This document shows positions 13,564 through 19,470 of a stretch of 19,470 bases of DNA, piece by piece (positions within the stretch are counted from its first letter, which is position 1; each line of letters begins with the position of its first letter). Location: positions 1 through 19,470 of the forward strand of contig JAJDIC010000037.1 in the NCBI GenBank assembly GCA_030266525.1, written 5' to 3'. This stretch comes from Desulfovibrio sp. OttesenSCG-928-G15. Its GTDB lineage: Bacteria; Desulfobacterota; Desulfovibrionia; Desulfovibrionales; Desulfovibrionaceae. Position numbers and translations under genes: made by a program. The notes beneath the pieces were generated by a model. The model was not told the DNA's origin, ran no database searches, and saw only the letters and a list, made by a program, of their open reading frames with translations.

Positions 13564-13935
13564 TCAATACACAGAAAGATTTTCCTTCAAGGTCTTCACC
13601 ATTTCCAGGCTCATGGCTCTCAGTTCTGCCGGGTCGGTGATATTGTATTCCTTTTGCAGGGTGGCTGCCACGGCAATGAGAATTTCTTCGTCTTCCGGCG
13701 CAGCACAGGCGCACTTGCCCTCACTGCCCTGGGCACAGGCGCAGCCGCCGTTGGCCTGGGCGCAGGATTGGCCCGCATGCCCGCAGCCCGGTCCGAACAC
13801 AATTTCCACTTTGCGCGCCGCAAGCGCATCTTTGGCGCCGGGGGTAAGAATTCTTGAGCCGTCCATGTAAAACCTGCCGTCATTCGCGCAAAGGAATTCG
13901 TCAAGATTATCAACTGTTACAAGCTGTTTTGCCAT
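13564..13935 (-). CDS. Cysteine-rich microcompartment-associated protein of unknown function
   Basis: A 123-residue protein. Residues about 1-50 (AKQLVTVDNLDEFLCANDG, then GSRILTPGAKDALAARKVEIVFG) resemble the short domain with phrase ILTPxAxDxL found in several Eut/Pdu accessory proteins such as EutQ and EutT. A low-complexity middle (about 50-85) holds six cysteines in GCGHAGQSC, GGCACAQ and GKCACAA, a possible metal or Fe-S site. The C-terminus (about 85-123) is helical. Start at ATG 13935 has GAGGTAA, which overlaps the stop of the preceding BMC-T gene. Three of the six cysteines are in CxC-like pairs. I cannot name the family. A role in Fe-S or metal supply to the lumen is speculative. 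Confidence 0.8.
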   Translation of the reverse strand: MAKQLVTVDNLDEFLCANDGRFYMDGSRILTPGAKDALAARKVEIVFGPGCGHAGQSCAQANGGCACAQGSEGKCACAAPEDEEILIAVAATLQKEYNITDPAELRAMSLEMVKTLKENLSVY

Positions 13936-13937
13936 TT

Positions 13938-14483
13938 TTACCTCGTACCGGTTAATGCCGTAAAGACCGCCGCGTCGGGGCGCGCAATCAAGCATGTTTC
14001 CACAAGTTTTTCGCCCAGGGCTTCTTCCGCCGCTGCCATGCCTTCTTTTACCGAGGCCACGTCGCCACTGAGCACGAAATAGGATTTGCCCATGATGCCG
14101 GTTCCGGCAACAAAGCGGGCAAGAATGATGTTTGAGCGCTTTACGGCCTGATCCGCCGCCAGAATTCCGGCTGAAACGTTACGCGCCTCAACAACCCCCA
14201 GGGCTTCACCGGGCGTTGCAATCTGCGGCCTTTTCAGCGCTTCAATAACCTGTTTGGCAATACCGGAAATGACTATGGCGCTGATAAGCTTGCGCCCGGA
14301 ATTCCGAGCCGCGTTCACGGACGTTTCAACAGACTGCCGGTCACCGGCTATCTGGATATGGTAGCGCCCGCCGCACAGGGGCGCGGCGCGGACAAGTTCC
14401 ACGGTGGCGGCCTTGACCATGCCGTCGGCAAGACCGGCGCCCGCGGCAATGCTGGAAAGTTCAACGAGGCCCAGGGTATCCAT
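13938..14483 (-). CDS. Second PduT-type tandem-BMC shell protein (BMC-T)
   Basis: A 181-residue protein with two BMC domains: LGLVELSSIAAGAGLADGMV from residue 4 and ALGVVEARNVSAGILAADQA from about 94. Cys37 in AAPLCGGRYH corresponds to the pore cysteine of PduT (there in a CPG context), so a [4Fe-4S] cluster is possible though the neighbouring Pro is replaced by Gly. It is clearly different from the PduT-like protein at 9774-10325. It starts three bases after the EutN-like gene, with AAGGAC before the ATG, and ends two bases before the Cys-rich gene, so the three are translationally coupled. Confidence 0.9.
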   Translation of the reverse strand: MDTLGLVELSSIAAGAGLADGMVKAATVELVRAAPLCGGRYHIQIAGDRQSVETSVNAARNSGRKLISAIVISGIAKQVIEALKRPQIATPGEALGVVEARNVSAGILAADQAVKRSNIILARFVAGTGIMGKSYFVLSGDVASVKEGMAAAEEALGEKLVETCLIARPDAAVFTALTGTR

Positions 14484-14486
14484 GGC

Positions 14487-14759
14487 TTAGTCCTTGTCTG
14501 CCTTGGCTTCATCAATGATGCCGATAATAGCCGCGTCAACCGGAATATTGTCTTCACCCAATGCGCGGCGGGCGGCACTGCCCGTGGCTATGAGCACTTT
14601 TTCGCCAATGCCCGCGCCAACACAGTCCGCAGCCACAAAACTGTCCTGCGCCTCGTCACTGTCTTGCGGCACCGGCTTGACCACCATGAACTTCAGACCG
14701 TTCAGGGAGTCCTGCTTGCGCGTGGACCAAATATTGCCGATTACCATGGCGATAATCAT
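14487..14759 (-). CDS. eutN: EutN/CcmL-like pentameric vertex protein (BMC-P)
   Basis: A 90-residue protein that caps the vertices of the icosahedral shell. The N-terminus MIIAMVIGNIWSTRK, the middle KFMVVKPV and FVAADCVGAGIGEKVLIATGSAARR, and the end VDAAIIGIIDE are the signature of the EutN/CcmL/CsoS4 family. The length is normal. ATG 14757-14759 overlaps the stop of the preceding gene by four bases (ATGA), so the two are coupled. It is the only BMC-P gene in the window; one type is enough to close a shell. Confidence 0.95.
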   Translation of the reverse strand: MIIAMVIGNIWSTRKQDSLNGLKFMVVKPVPQDSDEAQDSFVAADCVGAGIGEKVLIATGSAARRALGEDNIPVDAAIIGIIDEAKADKD

Positions 14760-15448
14760 ATTCCACCATCCTTTGCGATATGGATGCCCAGCTCCTTGGC
14801 CATATCCCGGGCAAGGGCGGTTACAATGCCTCTGACCGGAACAGAAATCGTTGTGACACCGTGTTCGGCAGCATATTCAACGTCTTTTCCCGTGATCAGG
14901 CAAGTGACCGGGCCGCTGACGCCTGCATTGCCGGAAGCCGCCAAGCCACTGGCGCTCTGGGCTGCGATAAACCTTGTCAGGCCGAAAGAAGCCAGGGTTT
15001 TCTCGTAATTTTCATACAGCCTGTATAGGGCCGCAGGTGCGTTGGCCGCCTGACGGGTGTATGTAAATTCCAGCACTTCCACTTTCTGCCCCGCCAGTAA
15101 AAGCTCCAGCACCTTGCGCGTAACCGGCCCTGTGGCCCTTCCGGTTGCAAGGGCGGCCATGTCGGCGCAACAGATTGTGGGCAGAATATAGCGGTCAAAT
15201 ACCTGATTCGCCTCCGGGCCGGTAAAAAACTGCAAACCAGCAGTAGGCCCGAAAAGTCCGCGCATCCACGATTCCATCTCCACCCTGCCCGCAGCGTCCG
15301 GCGCGGCCAGCACCAGCACGCGCGGAGTGGGCCGGGCAGCCGGGCCGGGTGCAGCGCCTGCGCCGGGCAGGAGCGCGAAAGGACGATCTGCGCGCAGCTT
15401 GGCCAGAACGTTTTCGGTTATGGTGCGAACCAGGGCTTCGTAATCCAT
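14756..15448 (-). CDS. PduM-like microcompartment assembly protein
   Basis: A 230-residue protein. Residues 1-21 (MDYEALVRTITENVLAKLRA) form an amphipathic helix like an encapsulation peptide, followed by a Pro/Ala/Gly linker. The C-terminal half has LELLLAGQKVEVLEF and ends GVTTISVPVRGIVTALARDMAKELGIHI, which recalls the end of PduM (an arrangement V-x-R-x-IVTAxARD). PduM is needed for proper compartment formation in the propanediol system. This one is longer than enterobacterial PduM (about 160 residues), so it could carry an additional domain in the middle (about 30-150). Start at ATG 15448 is two bases after the EutJ stop; an in-frame TTG at 15463 is not used. The assignment is from memory of motifs. 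Confidence 0.7.
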   Translation of the reverse strand: MDYEALVRTITENVLAKLRADRPFALLPGAGAAPGPAARPTPRVLVLAAPDAAGRVEMESWMRGLFGPTAGLQFFTGPEANQVFDRYILPTICCADMAALATGRATGPVTRKVLELLLAGQKVEVLEFTYTRQAANAPAALYRLYENYEKTLASFGLTRFIAAQSASGLAASGNAGVSGPVTCLITGKDVEYAAEHGVTTISVPVRGIVTALARDMAKELGIHIAKDGGI

Positions 15449-15450
15449 TG

Positions 15451-16272
15451 CTACCACTCGCAATTCAGGGCAATTCCCAGGGGGGTGACCAGAAAGGGGT
15501 TGGCCGGTTTATACACGGGAATGCCCACTTCCTTGGCAATTTCCTTTTCCATGTCTGTCAGGCAACAGGTGCCGCCCACAAGATAGATAGCCTGCACGTC
15601 GCGCCCCGCGATATGTCGGGCTATGATGGTGCCCATTTTTTGCAACACGGGCCGCACCACAGGCATGATCTCTTTTTGCCGTTTGGGGTCTGTTTTGATG
15701 CCTTCGGCTTCTTCTAGCGATACATTGTAGTTGCCCGCCAGAACCAGACTCAGGTGAGTGCCGCCGGTCGCTTCATCAGCCACGTACACCACCTTGCCGT
15801 CTTTCAGCACGGAAAGGCCTGTTGTACCGCCGCCAATGTCCACAATGGCACCGTCCTTGATATGCAAAACGGCATTGGCGGCTGTTGGCTCGTCCAGCAC
15901 GCCGGTCACTTCAAAGCCTGCTCCTTCTGCCACATGCCTGTGCGTGGCAGAGGTGCGTTCGTCCGTGCCCGGGGGCACGGCAATGGCCGCGTGGGTCAAC
16001 TCGCAGTGCAGGCGTTCTTCCAACCTGGCTTTCAACTCCCTGACAATACGCCCGGCCCCCACATAGTCCACCACGATACCGTCGCGTATAACCTGAGCGA
16101 ACTGCATGGCGCAGGCCACGGGTTTTTTCTTGGAATTCAAGACCACCAGCACGATATACGCTGTGCCAAGGTCAACCCCGACATACAGCTTCTCGCCGGG
16201 GGTAATCTTGCGGGTTTTCTTGACGCAGGCCTCAAGAGCGCCGATTTGCGCATCAGCAGCGACAAAGTCCAT
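15451..16272 (-). CDS. eutJ: EutJ, actin/Hsp70-fold ATPase of microcompartments
   Basis: A 273-residue protein of the sugar-kinase/Hsp70/actin fold. Phosphate loop 1 is GVDLGTAYIVLVV at 32-44, phosphate loop 2 is IVDIGGGTTGLSVL at about 143-156, and the adenosine motif is IYLVGGTCCLTDM at 229-241. EutJ is thought to act as a chaperone-like factor for the pathway enzymes or shell. The best start is ATG 16272 (MDFVAAD), with GGAG five bases upstream; ATG 16275 would sit too close. It overlaps the last 20 bases of pduL in another frame, so the two are coupled. Length matches enterobacterial EutJ. Confidence 0.93.
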   Translation of the reverse strand: MDFVAADAQIGALEACVKKTRKITPGEKLYVGVDLGTAYIVLVVLNSKKKPVACAMQFAQVIRDGIVVDYVGAGRIVRELKARLEERLHCELTHAAIAVPPGTDERTSATHRHVAEGAGFEVTGVLDEPTAANAVLHIKDGAIVDIGGGTTGLSVLKDGKVVYVADEATGGTHLSLVLAGNYNVSLEEAEGIKTDPKRQKEIMPVVRPVLQKMGTIIARHIAGRDVQAIYLVGGTCCLTDMEKEIAKEVGIPVYKPANPFLVTPLGIALNCEW

Positions 16273-16963
16273 CATATCTCCCGCCTTTGCCGACAAGTAC
16301 GCCGAAAACAGTTTTGTCCCATCCGGCGCTATTGCCTTCGTCAAAGTCAATGTGCATGGACAATTTGAAATTCGGATTCACGCGAACCAGCACGTCGTCC
16401 AGAATAAGCGGACGGGTGCTTTCAATGCGCACGCTGACAAGATCGCCGTCAGCCACATGCATGCGGGCCGCATCTTGCGGAGTCATGTGAATGTGGCGCG
16501 AAGCCACTATCAGACCCTTGTCCAGCGCGGTAACGCCCTTTTCCGAGGCCAAAATCACGCCGGGGCTGCCCGCGACATCGCCGGATTGACGCACAGGAGC
16601 GTCAATTCCCAGAATACGGGCGTCTGTTTTGGAAATTTCCACTTGCGAAGCTTTGCGGGCCGGACCAAGAATGGCCACGTTGTCAATAACGCCCTTGGGG
16701 CCGATAAGGCGCACCCGTTCTTTGCACAAAAACTCGCCCGGCTGGGAAAGATCGCGCACATGCGTAAGCGGCGCACCAAACAAGGCCTGCACGTCTTTTT
16801 CGCAAAGATGCACATGCCGGGCCGAAAGTTCTACCGGAATAGGCTCTGCCTGGCTTCCGGAAGAGGGATAGAACGACGGGCTGGCCGCAGGGGCGGCGCA
16901 CTGGTCTGCCAGTACGTTTCGCACCACCTTGTCCAGGATTTCCCTGATGGCATTCTCGTTCAT
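16253..16963 (-). CDS. pduL: PduL-type phosphotransacylase
   Basis: A 236-residue zinc enzyme that converts acyl-CoA and phosphate to acyl-phosphate, recycling CoA inside the shell. Residues 1-21 (MNENAIREILDKVVRNVLAD) form the encapsulation helix, followed by an Ala/Pro/Ser linker to about 40. The paired domains carry ARHVHL (H50, H52) and SRHIHMTPQDA (H157, H159), with a further His in LSMHIDFDEGN (H204), matching PduL metal ligands. GGAG lies upstream of ATG 16963. Its product would be acetyl-phosphate for ATP synthesis by acetate kinase. It follows a BMC-H gene after about 90 bp containing tandem hairpins. Confidence 0.94.
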   Translation of the reverse strand: MNENAIREILDKVVRNVLADQCAAPAASPSFYPSSGSQAEPIPVELSARHVHLCEKDVQALFGAPLTHVRDLSQPGEFLCKERVRLIGPKGVIDNVAILGPARKASQVEISKTDARILGIDAPVRQSGDVAGSPGVILASEKGVTALDKGLIVASRHIHMTPQDAARMHVADGDLVSVRIESTRPLILDDVLVRVNPNFKLSMHIDFDEGNSAGWDKTVFGVLVGKGGRYDGLCRC

Positions 16964-16995
16964 AAAAACTCCAAAACTCTGGTAGGGGTGAGCTT

Positions 16996-17041
16996 GCTGC
17001 CGGAAGCAGCGGGAAAGGGAAATGCTTTTCCCCTTCCCGCT
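16996..17041 (-). promoter_or_regulatory. Tandem intercistronic hairpins after a BMC-H gene
   Basis: GCTGC/GCAGC (16996-17010) and a longer stem AGCGGGAA.GGGAAA (17008-17022) pairing with 17027-17041 (about 15 bp, one mismatch) follow the shell-gene stop codon. No T-run follows on the minus strand. As with the other BMC-H gene at 13058, this may protect the upstream mRNA and raise shell-protein output relative to enzymes. Confidence 0.5.
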
Positions 17042-17052
17042 GTATGGACTTC

Positions 17053-17331
17053 TTATTCCAGACCCTTGGGCAGAATCGTTTCCACTTCGGAGTGGGGACG
17101 GGGAATAACGTGTACGCTGATCAGTTCGCCCACAGTTCTGGCAGCAGCAGCGCCAGCGTCTGTAGCCGCTTTTACCGCGCCCACGTCGCCGCGAACCATA
17201 ACCGTAACCAGACCGCCGCCTACCTGGGTGCGTCCAATCAGATTCACGTTAGCCGCTTTAACCATGGCATCCGCCGCTTCTACCGCTCCAACGAGACCTT
17301 TGGTCTCAATCATTCCCAATGCGTTAGACAT
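17053..17331 (-). CDS. Canonical BMC-H shell protein (PduA/EutM-like), paralogue 1
   Basis: A 92-residue hexamer-forming shell subunit: [20 protein letters not shown], pore region [15 protein letters not shown], and end [17 protein letters not shown]. It is a close paralogue of the protein at 13058-13336. AAGGAGAACAGC precedes ATG 17331, a strong ribosome-binding site, fitting an abundant facet protein. It lies between the aldehyde dehydrogenase (57 bp gap) and pduL, in the same direction. Confidence 0.96.
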   Translation of the reverse strand: MSNALGMIETKGLVGAVEAADAMVKAANVNLIGRTQVGGGLVTVMVRGDVGAVKAATDAGAAAARTVGELISVHVIPRPHSEVETILPKGLE

Positions 17332-17388
17332 GCTGTTCTCCTTGTGAGGTGATTGTTCTCAGATTTTTTTGCCTATAACAACCGTAAT

Positions 17389-18915
17389 TTATACCATCTT
17401 CTTGAGCTGTTCGATAATGATCGCAGTAATGGCGCTTACGTCCACCCCTGCCGGGTCGCCCGCGCCGCCCATCACTGAGGACGAGGCAGCGTAATTTGCC
17501 GGTGCGGGCGCATATTGGGGCGCATTGTACGATGGCGCAGCAGCGTAGTTAGTACCGCCGAGATCATACACCACACGCCGGATATTCAAAAGGTTCAAGG
17601 GAGTGACGTTATCCGAAGTGGCGCTGCCGCCCACGGTTCCGCAGCCCAGGGTCAAAGAAGGGAACAGGCTGGTGGAAAGGCCGACCGCGCCATGCGTGGA
17701 CGGGGTGTTTACCAGCATCCGTGAAACCGGCTTTTTCAGACCGAACTCGCGAATAACCTCTTCACTTCTGGAGTGGATGGCGAGGGAATGGCCTATGCCG
17801 CCGTTTTCCAGGAGCTTGATGCACAGTTCACAGGCCTCACGCCAGTCGCTCACCACGTAGTAACCCAAAAGGGACGTGAGTTTTTCCTTGGAAAACGGAA
17901 ACTTGGGACCTACGCCGGGCTCAGCGCCCACCAATATCTTTGTGCCCGCAGGAATGTCAATTCCGGCTTTCTGGGCAATATAGGCTGCGTCGCGCCCGAC
18001 AATTTCAGGGTTCATGCTGCCGCCGGTGCGTTCCATCACCGCTTTGACCTTTGCCAGCTTTTCGCCCTCAAGGAAATAGGCACCATTGGCAAGCATGGCG
18101 GACTTGACCCGGTCTGCTATGCAGGCGTCGGTAATAATGGCTTGCTCGGAAGCGCAAATGGTGCCGTTGTCAAAGGTTTTGCTGGCAAATATTTTGGCCA
18201 CCGCATCGTCAATATCGGCAGTGCGCTCGATATAAGCCGGTACGTTTCCGGCGCCCACGCCCAGGGCGGGGGTCCCGGAACTGTAGGCGGCCTTCACCAT
18301 ACCGGGACCACCGGTGGCCAAAATAAGGTCAACCACGCGCATCAGTTCTGCGCTGCCCTGCATGGTGGGCACGCTCATGAAGCTGACCATGTCAGGTGAA
18401 ACATGGCAGGCGCGCAGTGTTTCCTGGATTATCTCCACAGTGCGGGCAATGCATTTCCTGGCGCTTGGGTGCGGGGTAAACACAATGGCATTGCCCGATT
18501 TCAGGGAAATAAGGGTTTTGTAGATAACCGTGGAAGTGGGATTGGTTGAGGGAATAATACCCGCAATCACGCCCATGGGCACTGCGATTTCCACCAGCTT
18601 TTTGCCGGGGTCTTCGCTGAGAACGCCGATGGTTTTCATATCCTTGATAGCCGCCCAGACTTTTTCACTGGCAAGGATGTTCTTGATTTTCTTGTCCTGC
18701 GGTTTGCCAAAGCCGGTCTCTTCTACGGCGAGGCACGCAAGCTCCTCGGCCCGGGCAGCGGCGGCTTCCGCCACAGCCTTGACTACTGCGTCCACACGGT
18801 TTTGGTCGAGCTGGCTAAACTCGGCCATGGCAACGCGGGCCGCGCGTACAAGGGCGCGCGCCTCCTGAATGGACAACAAGTCCTTATCAACCATAGGGAT
18901 GTTTTTACTTTCCAT
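17389..18915 (-). CDS. CoA-acylating aldehyde dehydrogenase with C-terminal encapsulation peptide
   Basis: A 508-residue enzyme of the PduP/EutE/CutF type that oxidises the pathway aldehyde to acyl-CoA with NAD+. Catalytic Cys254 is in TFDNGTICASEQAII. The NAD-binding region has IPSTNPTSTVIYKTL at about 121-135 and VDLILATGGPGMVKAAYSSG from about 195. After residue 455 an Ala/Pro/Tyr-rich linker (about 458-490) leads to a final helix VDVSAITAIIIEQLKKMV, a typical encapsulation peptide. AGGAAG lies 12 bases before ATG 18915. It reads as the second gene from the right edge. The acetaldehyde reaction is most likely, but the specificity is inferred. Confidence 0.95.
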   Translation of the reverse strand: MESKNIPMVDKDLLSIQEARALVRAARVAMAEFSQLDQNRVDAVVKAVAEAAAARAEELACLAVEETGFGKPQDKKIKNILASEKVWAAIKDMKTIGVLSEDPGKKLVEIAVPMGVIAGIIPSTNPTSTVIYKTLISLKSGNAIVFTPHPSARKCIARTVEIIQETLRACHVSPDMVSFMSVPTMQGSAELMRVVDLILATGGPGMVKAAYSSGTPALGVGAGNVPAYIERTADIDDAVAKIFASKTFDNGTICASEQAIITDACIADRVKSAMLANGAYFLEGEKLAKVKAVMERTGGSMNPEIVGRDAAYIAQKAGIDIPAGTKILVGAEPGVGPKFPFSKEKLTSLLGYYVVSDWREACELCIKLLENGGIGHSLAIHSRSEEVIREFGLKKPVSRMLVNTPSTHGAVGLSTSLFPSLTLGCGTVGGSATSDNVTPLNLLNIRRVVYDLGGTNYAAAPSYNAPQYAPAPANYAASSSVMGGAGDPAGVDVSAITAIIIEQLKKMV

Positions 18916-18964
18916 AACTAACGCTTCTTCCTGGTTGAGTTGTTCTTATAAACTTCTTTCGTCG

Positions 18965-19414
18965 TTATTTCTTTTTGCCTGACGGCTTGCTTTTTTTCGG
19001 AGCGGACGCTTTCGCTTTCGGGGCGGAAGCCTTTGGGGCCGGCGCTGCCGGGACAACCGGCTTTGTAGCGACCGGCGCAGCAGGCTTTGCCGGGGCAGCA
19101 GGAGCCACAGGAGCCGAAGCCGCTTCCTTTACCACGCCTTTTTTGGCTATAATTTTTGCAAGCTCGCTGTCCGGCCGGGCAATGACGTGTTTGGAAACCA
19201 CTATCGCGCCCGGAAGGCGGCCCAAAGAGGCGGCTGCGGCATCTACCGCTGCCTTCACGGCTGCCACTTCGCCGGTAACGCTGATGGTTACCAGCCCGCC
19301 CGAGGCCAGGCTCTTGTCCACCAGAGTCACATCTGCGGCCTTAAGCATGGCGTCTGCGGCTTCAACAGCCGGGAGCAGCCCCATGGTCTCGATAAAACCC
19401 ATTGCCTTCATCAT
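18965..19414 (-). CDS. BMC-H shell protein with Lys/Ala/Pro-rich C-terminal tail
   Basis: A 149-residue protein. Residues 1-93 form one BMC domain ([20 protein letters not shown], pore region around LASGGLVTISVTGEV, HVIARPDSELAKIIAKK). The last 55 residues are a low-complexity basic tail of Ala, Pro and Lys ending PKKSKPSGKKK. The tail could bind nucleic acid, membranes or cargo, or link shells; nothing shows which. AAGGAGA eight bases before ATG 19414 favours this start; a second ATG three bases later is possible. It is the first gene of the cluster visible in the window. Confidence 0.93.
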   Translation of the reverse strand: MMKAMGFIETMGLLPAVEAADAMLKAADVTLVDKSLASGGLVTISVTGEVAAVKAAVDAAAASLGRLPGAIVVSKHVIARPDSELAKIIAKKGVVKEAASAPVAPAAPAKPAAPVATKPVVPAAPAPKASAPKAKASAPKKSKPSGKKK

Positions 19415-19448
19415 GCAGAATTCTCCTTGAAGCCCTAGTGATATGCCG

Positions 19449-19470
19449 TGCTTTTGCTGTCGTAAAAGCA
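19449..19470. promoter_or_regulatory. Inverted repeat at the window edge upstream of the microcompartment genes
   Basis: TGCTTTT (19449-19455) and AAAAGCA (19464-19470) are inverted copies around an eight-base loop. It may continue beyond the window. It lies about 35-55 bp before the shell gene, so it could be an operator or an intercistronic hairpin; the window ends before this can be judged. Confidence 0.4.

Noticed and set aside
16106..17347. Open frame (413 codons) on the plus strand across pduL and a BMC-H gene
   Set aside because: It covers two well-supported minus-strand genes and has no motif of its own.

Overview
The window suggests a sulfate- or sulfite-reducing Desulfovibrionaceae-type bacterium (Desulfovibrio/Bilophila relatives). 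This is an inference from the GC-rich coding sequence, the GC-rich extragenic palindromes, the NapH/YccM-type membrane ferredoxin and a glycyl-radical-type (GRM-like) microcompartment locus with Eut/Pdu-like accessory genes. No 16S rRNA or other taxonomic marker is present.

Left part (1-5390, + strand): the window opens in the last 42 codons of a regulator with a Fis-type helix-turn-helix, as found at the C-terminus of sigma-54-dependent activators. A CaiT-like BCCT transporter follows (783-2432), then a 628-residue alkaline-phosphatase-superfamily phosphodiesterase-like protein (2711-4597), then a 192-residue protein (4812-5390) that looks like a shrunken copy of that fold without its metal ligands. 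Upstream of both the transporter and the phosphodiesterase-like gene lies a sigma-54-type -24/-12 element, preceded at nearly the same distance (about 85-90 bp) by an inverted repeat carrying CGAC/GTCG half-sites. This suggests one enhancer-dependent regulon.

Middle (5390-8700): a repeat-rich spacer holds a 132-bp nested inverted repeat, a 100-bp direct duplication and an 11-bp tandem repeat. It is followed by an EamA/DMT-family permease and a 92-residue winged-helix-like protein, closed by a strong hairpin. Next come a structured non-coding stretch with four or five consecutive hairpins and a membrane-bound polyferredoxin of the NapH/YccM/NosR type.

Right part (8856-19414, - strand, transcribed right to left): 15 consecutive genes of a bacterial microcompartment. 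There are seven shell proteins: four BMC-H (one PduU-like, one with a Lys/Ala/Pro-rich tail), two BMC-T of PduT type with a candidate Fe-S cysteine, and one BMC-P. The core enzymes are CoA-acylating aldehyde dehydrogenase, PduL phosphotransacylase, iron alcohol dehydrogenase and PduS/RnfC-like flavo-Fe-S protein. Accessory proteins are EutJ, a PduM-like protein, a Cys-rich small protein and the EutP GTPase. The enzymes would disproportionate an aldehyde (most simply acetaldehyde) to alcohol and acyl-phosphate, regenerating NAD+ and CoA. The lyase that makes the aldehyde is not in the window and probably lies beyond 19470. The BCCT transporter next door makes choline (CutC/CutD) the leading guess, with isethionate or ethanolamine as alternatives.

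How it may work together: sigma-54-regulated uptake and processing of a quaternary-ammonium-type compound feeds a compartmentalised fermentation. The EamA permease and the membrane ferredoxin could handle export of a product or electrons, but this link rests on neighbourhood only.
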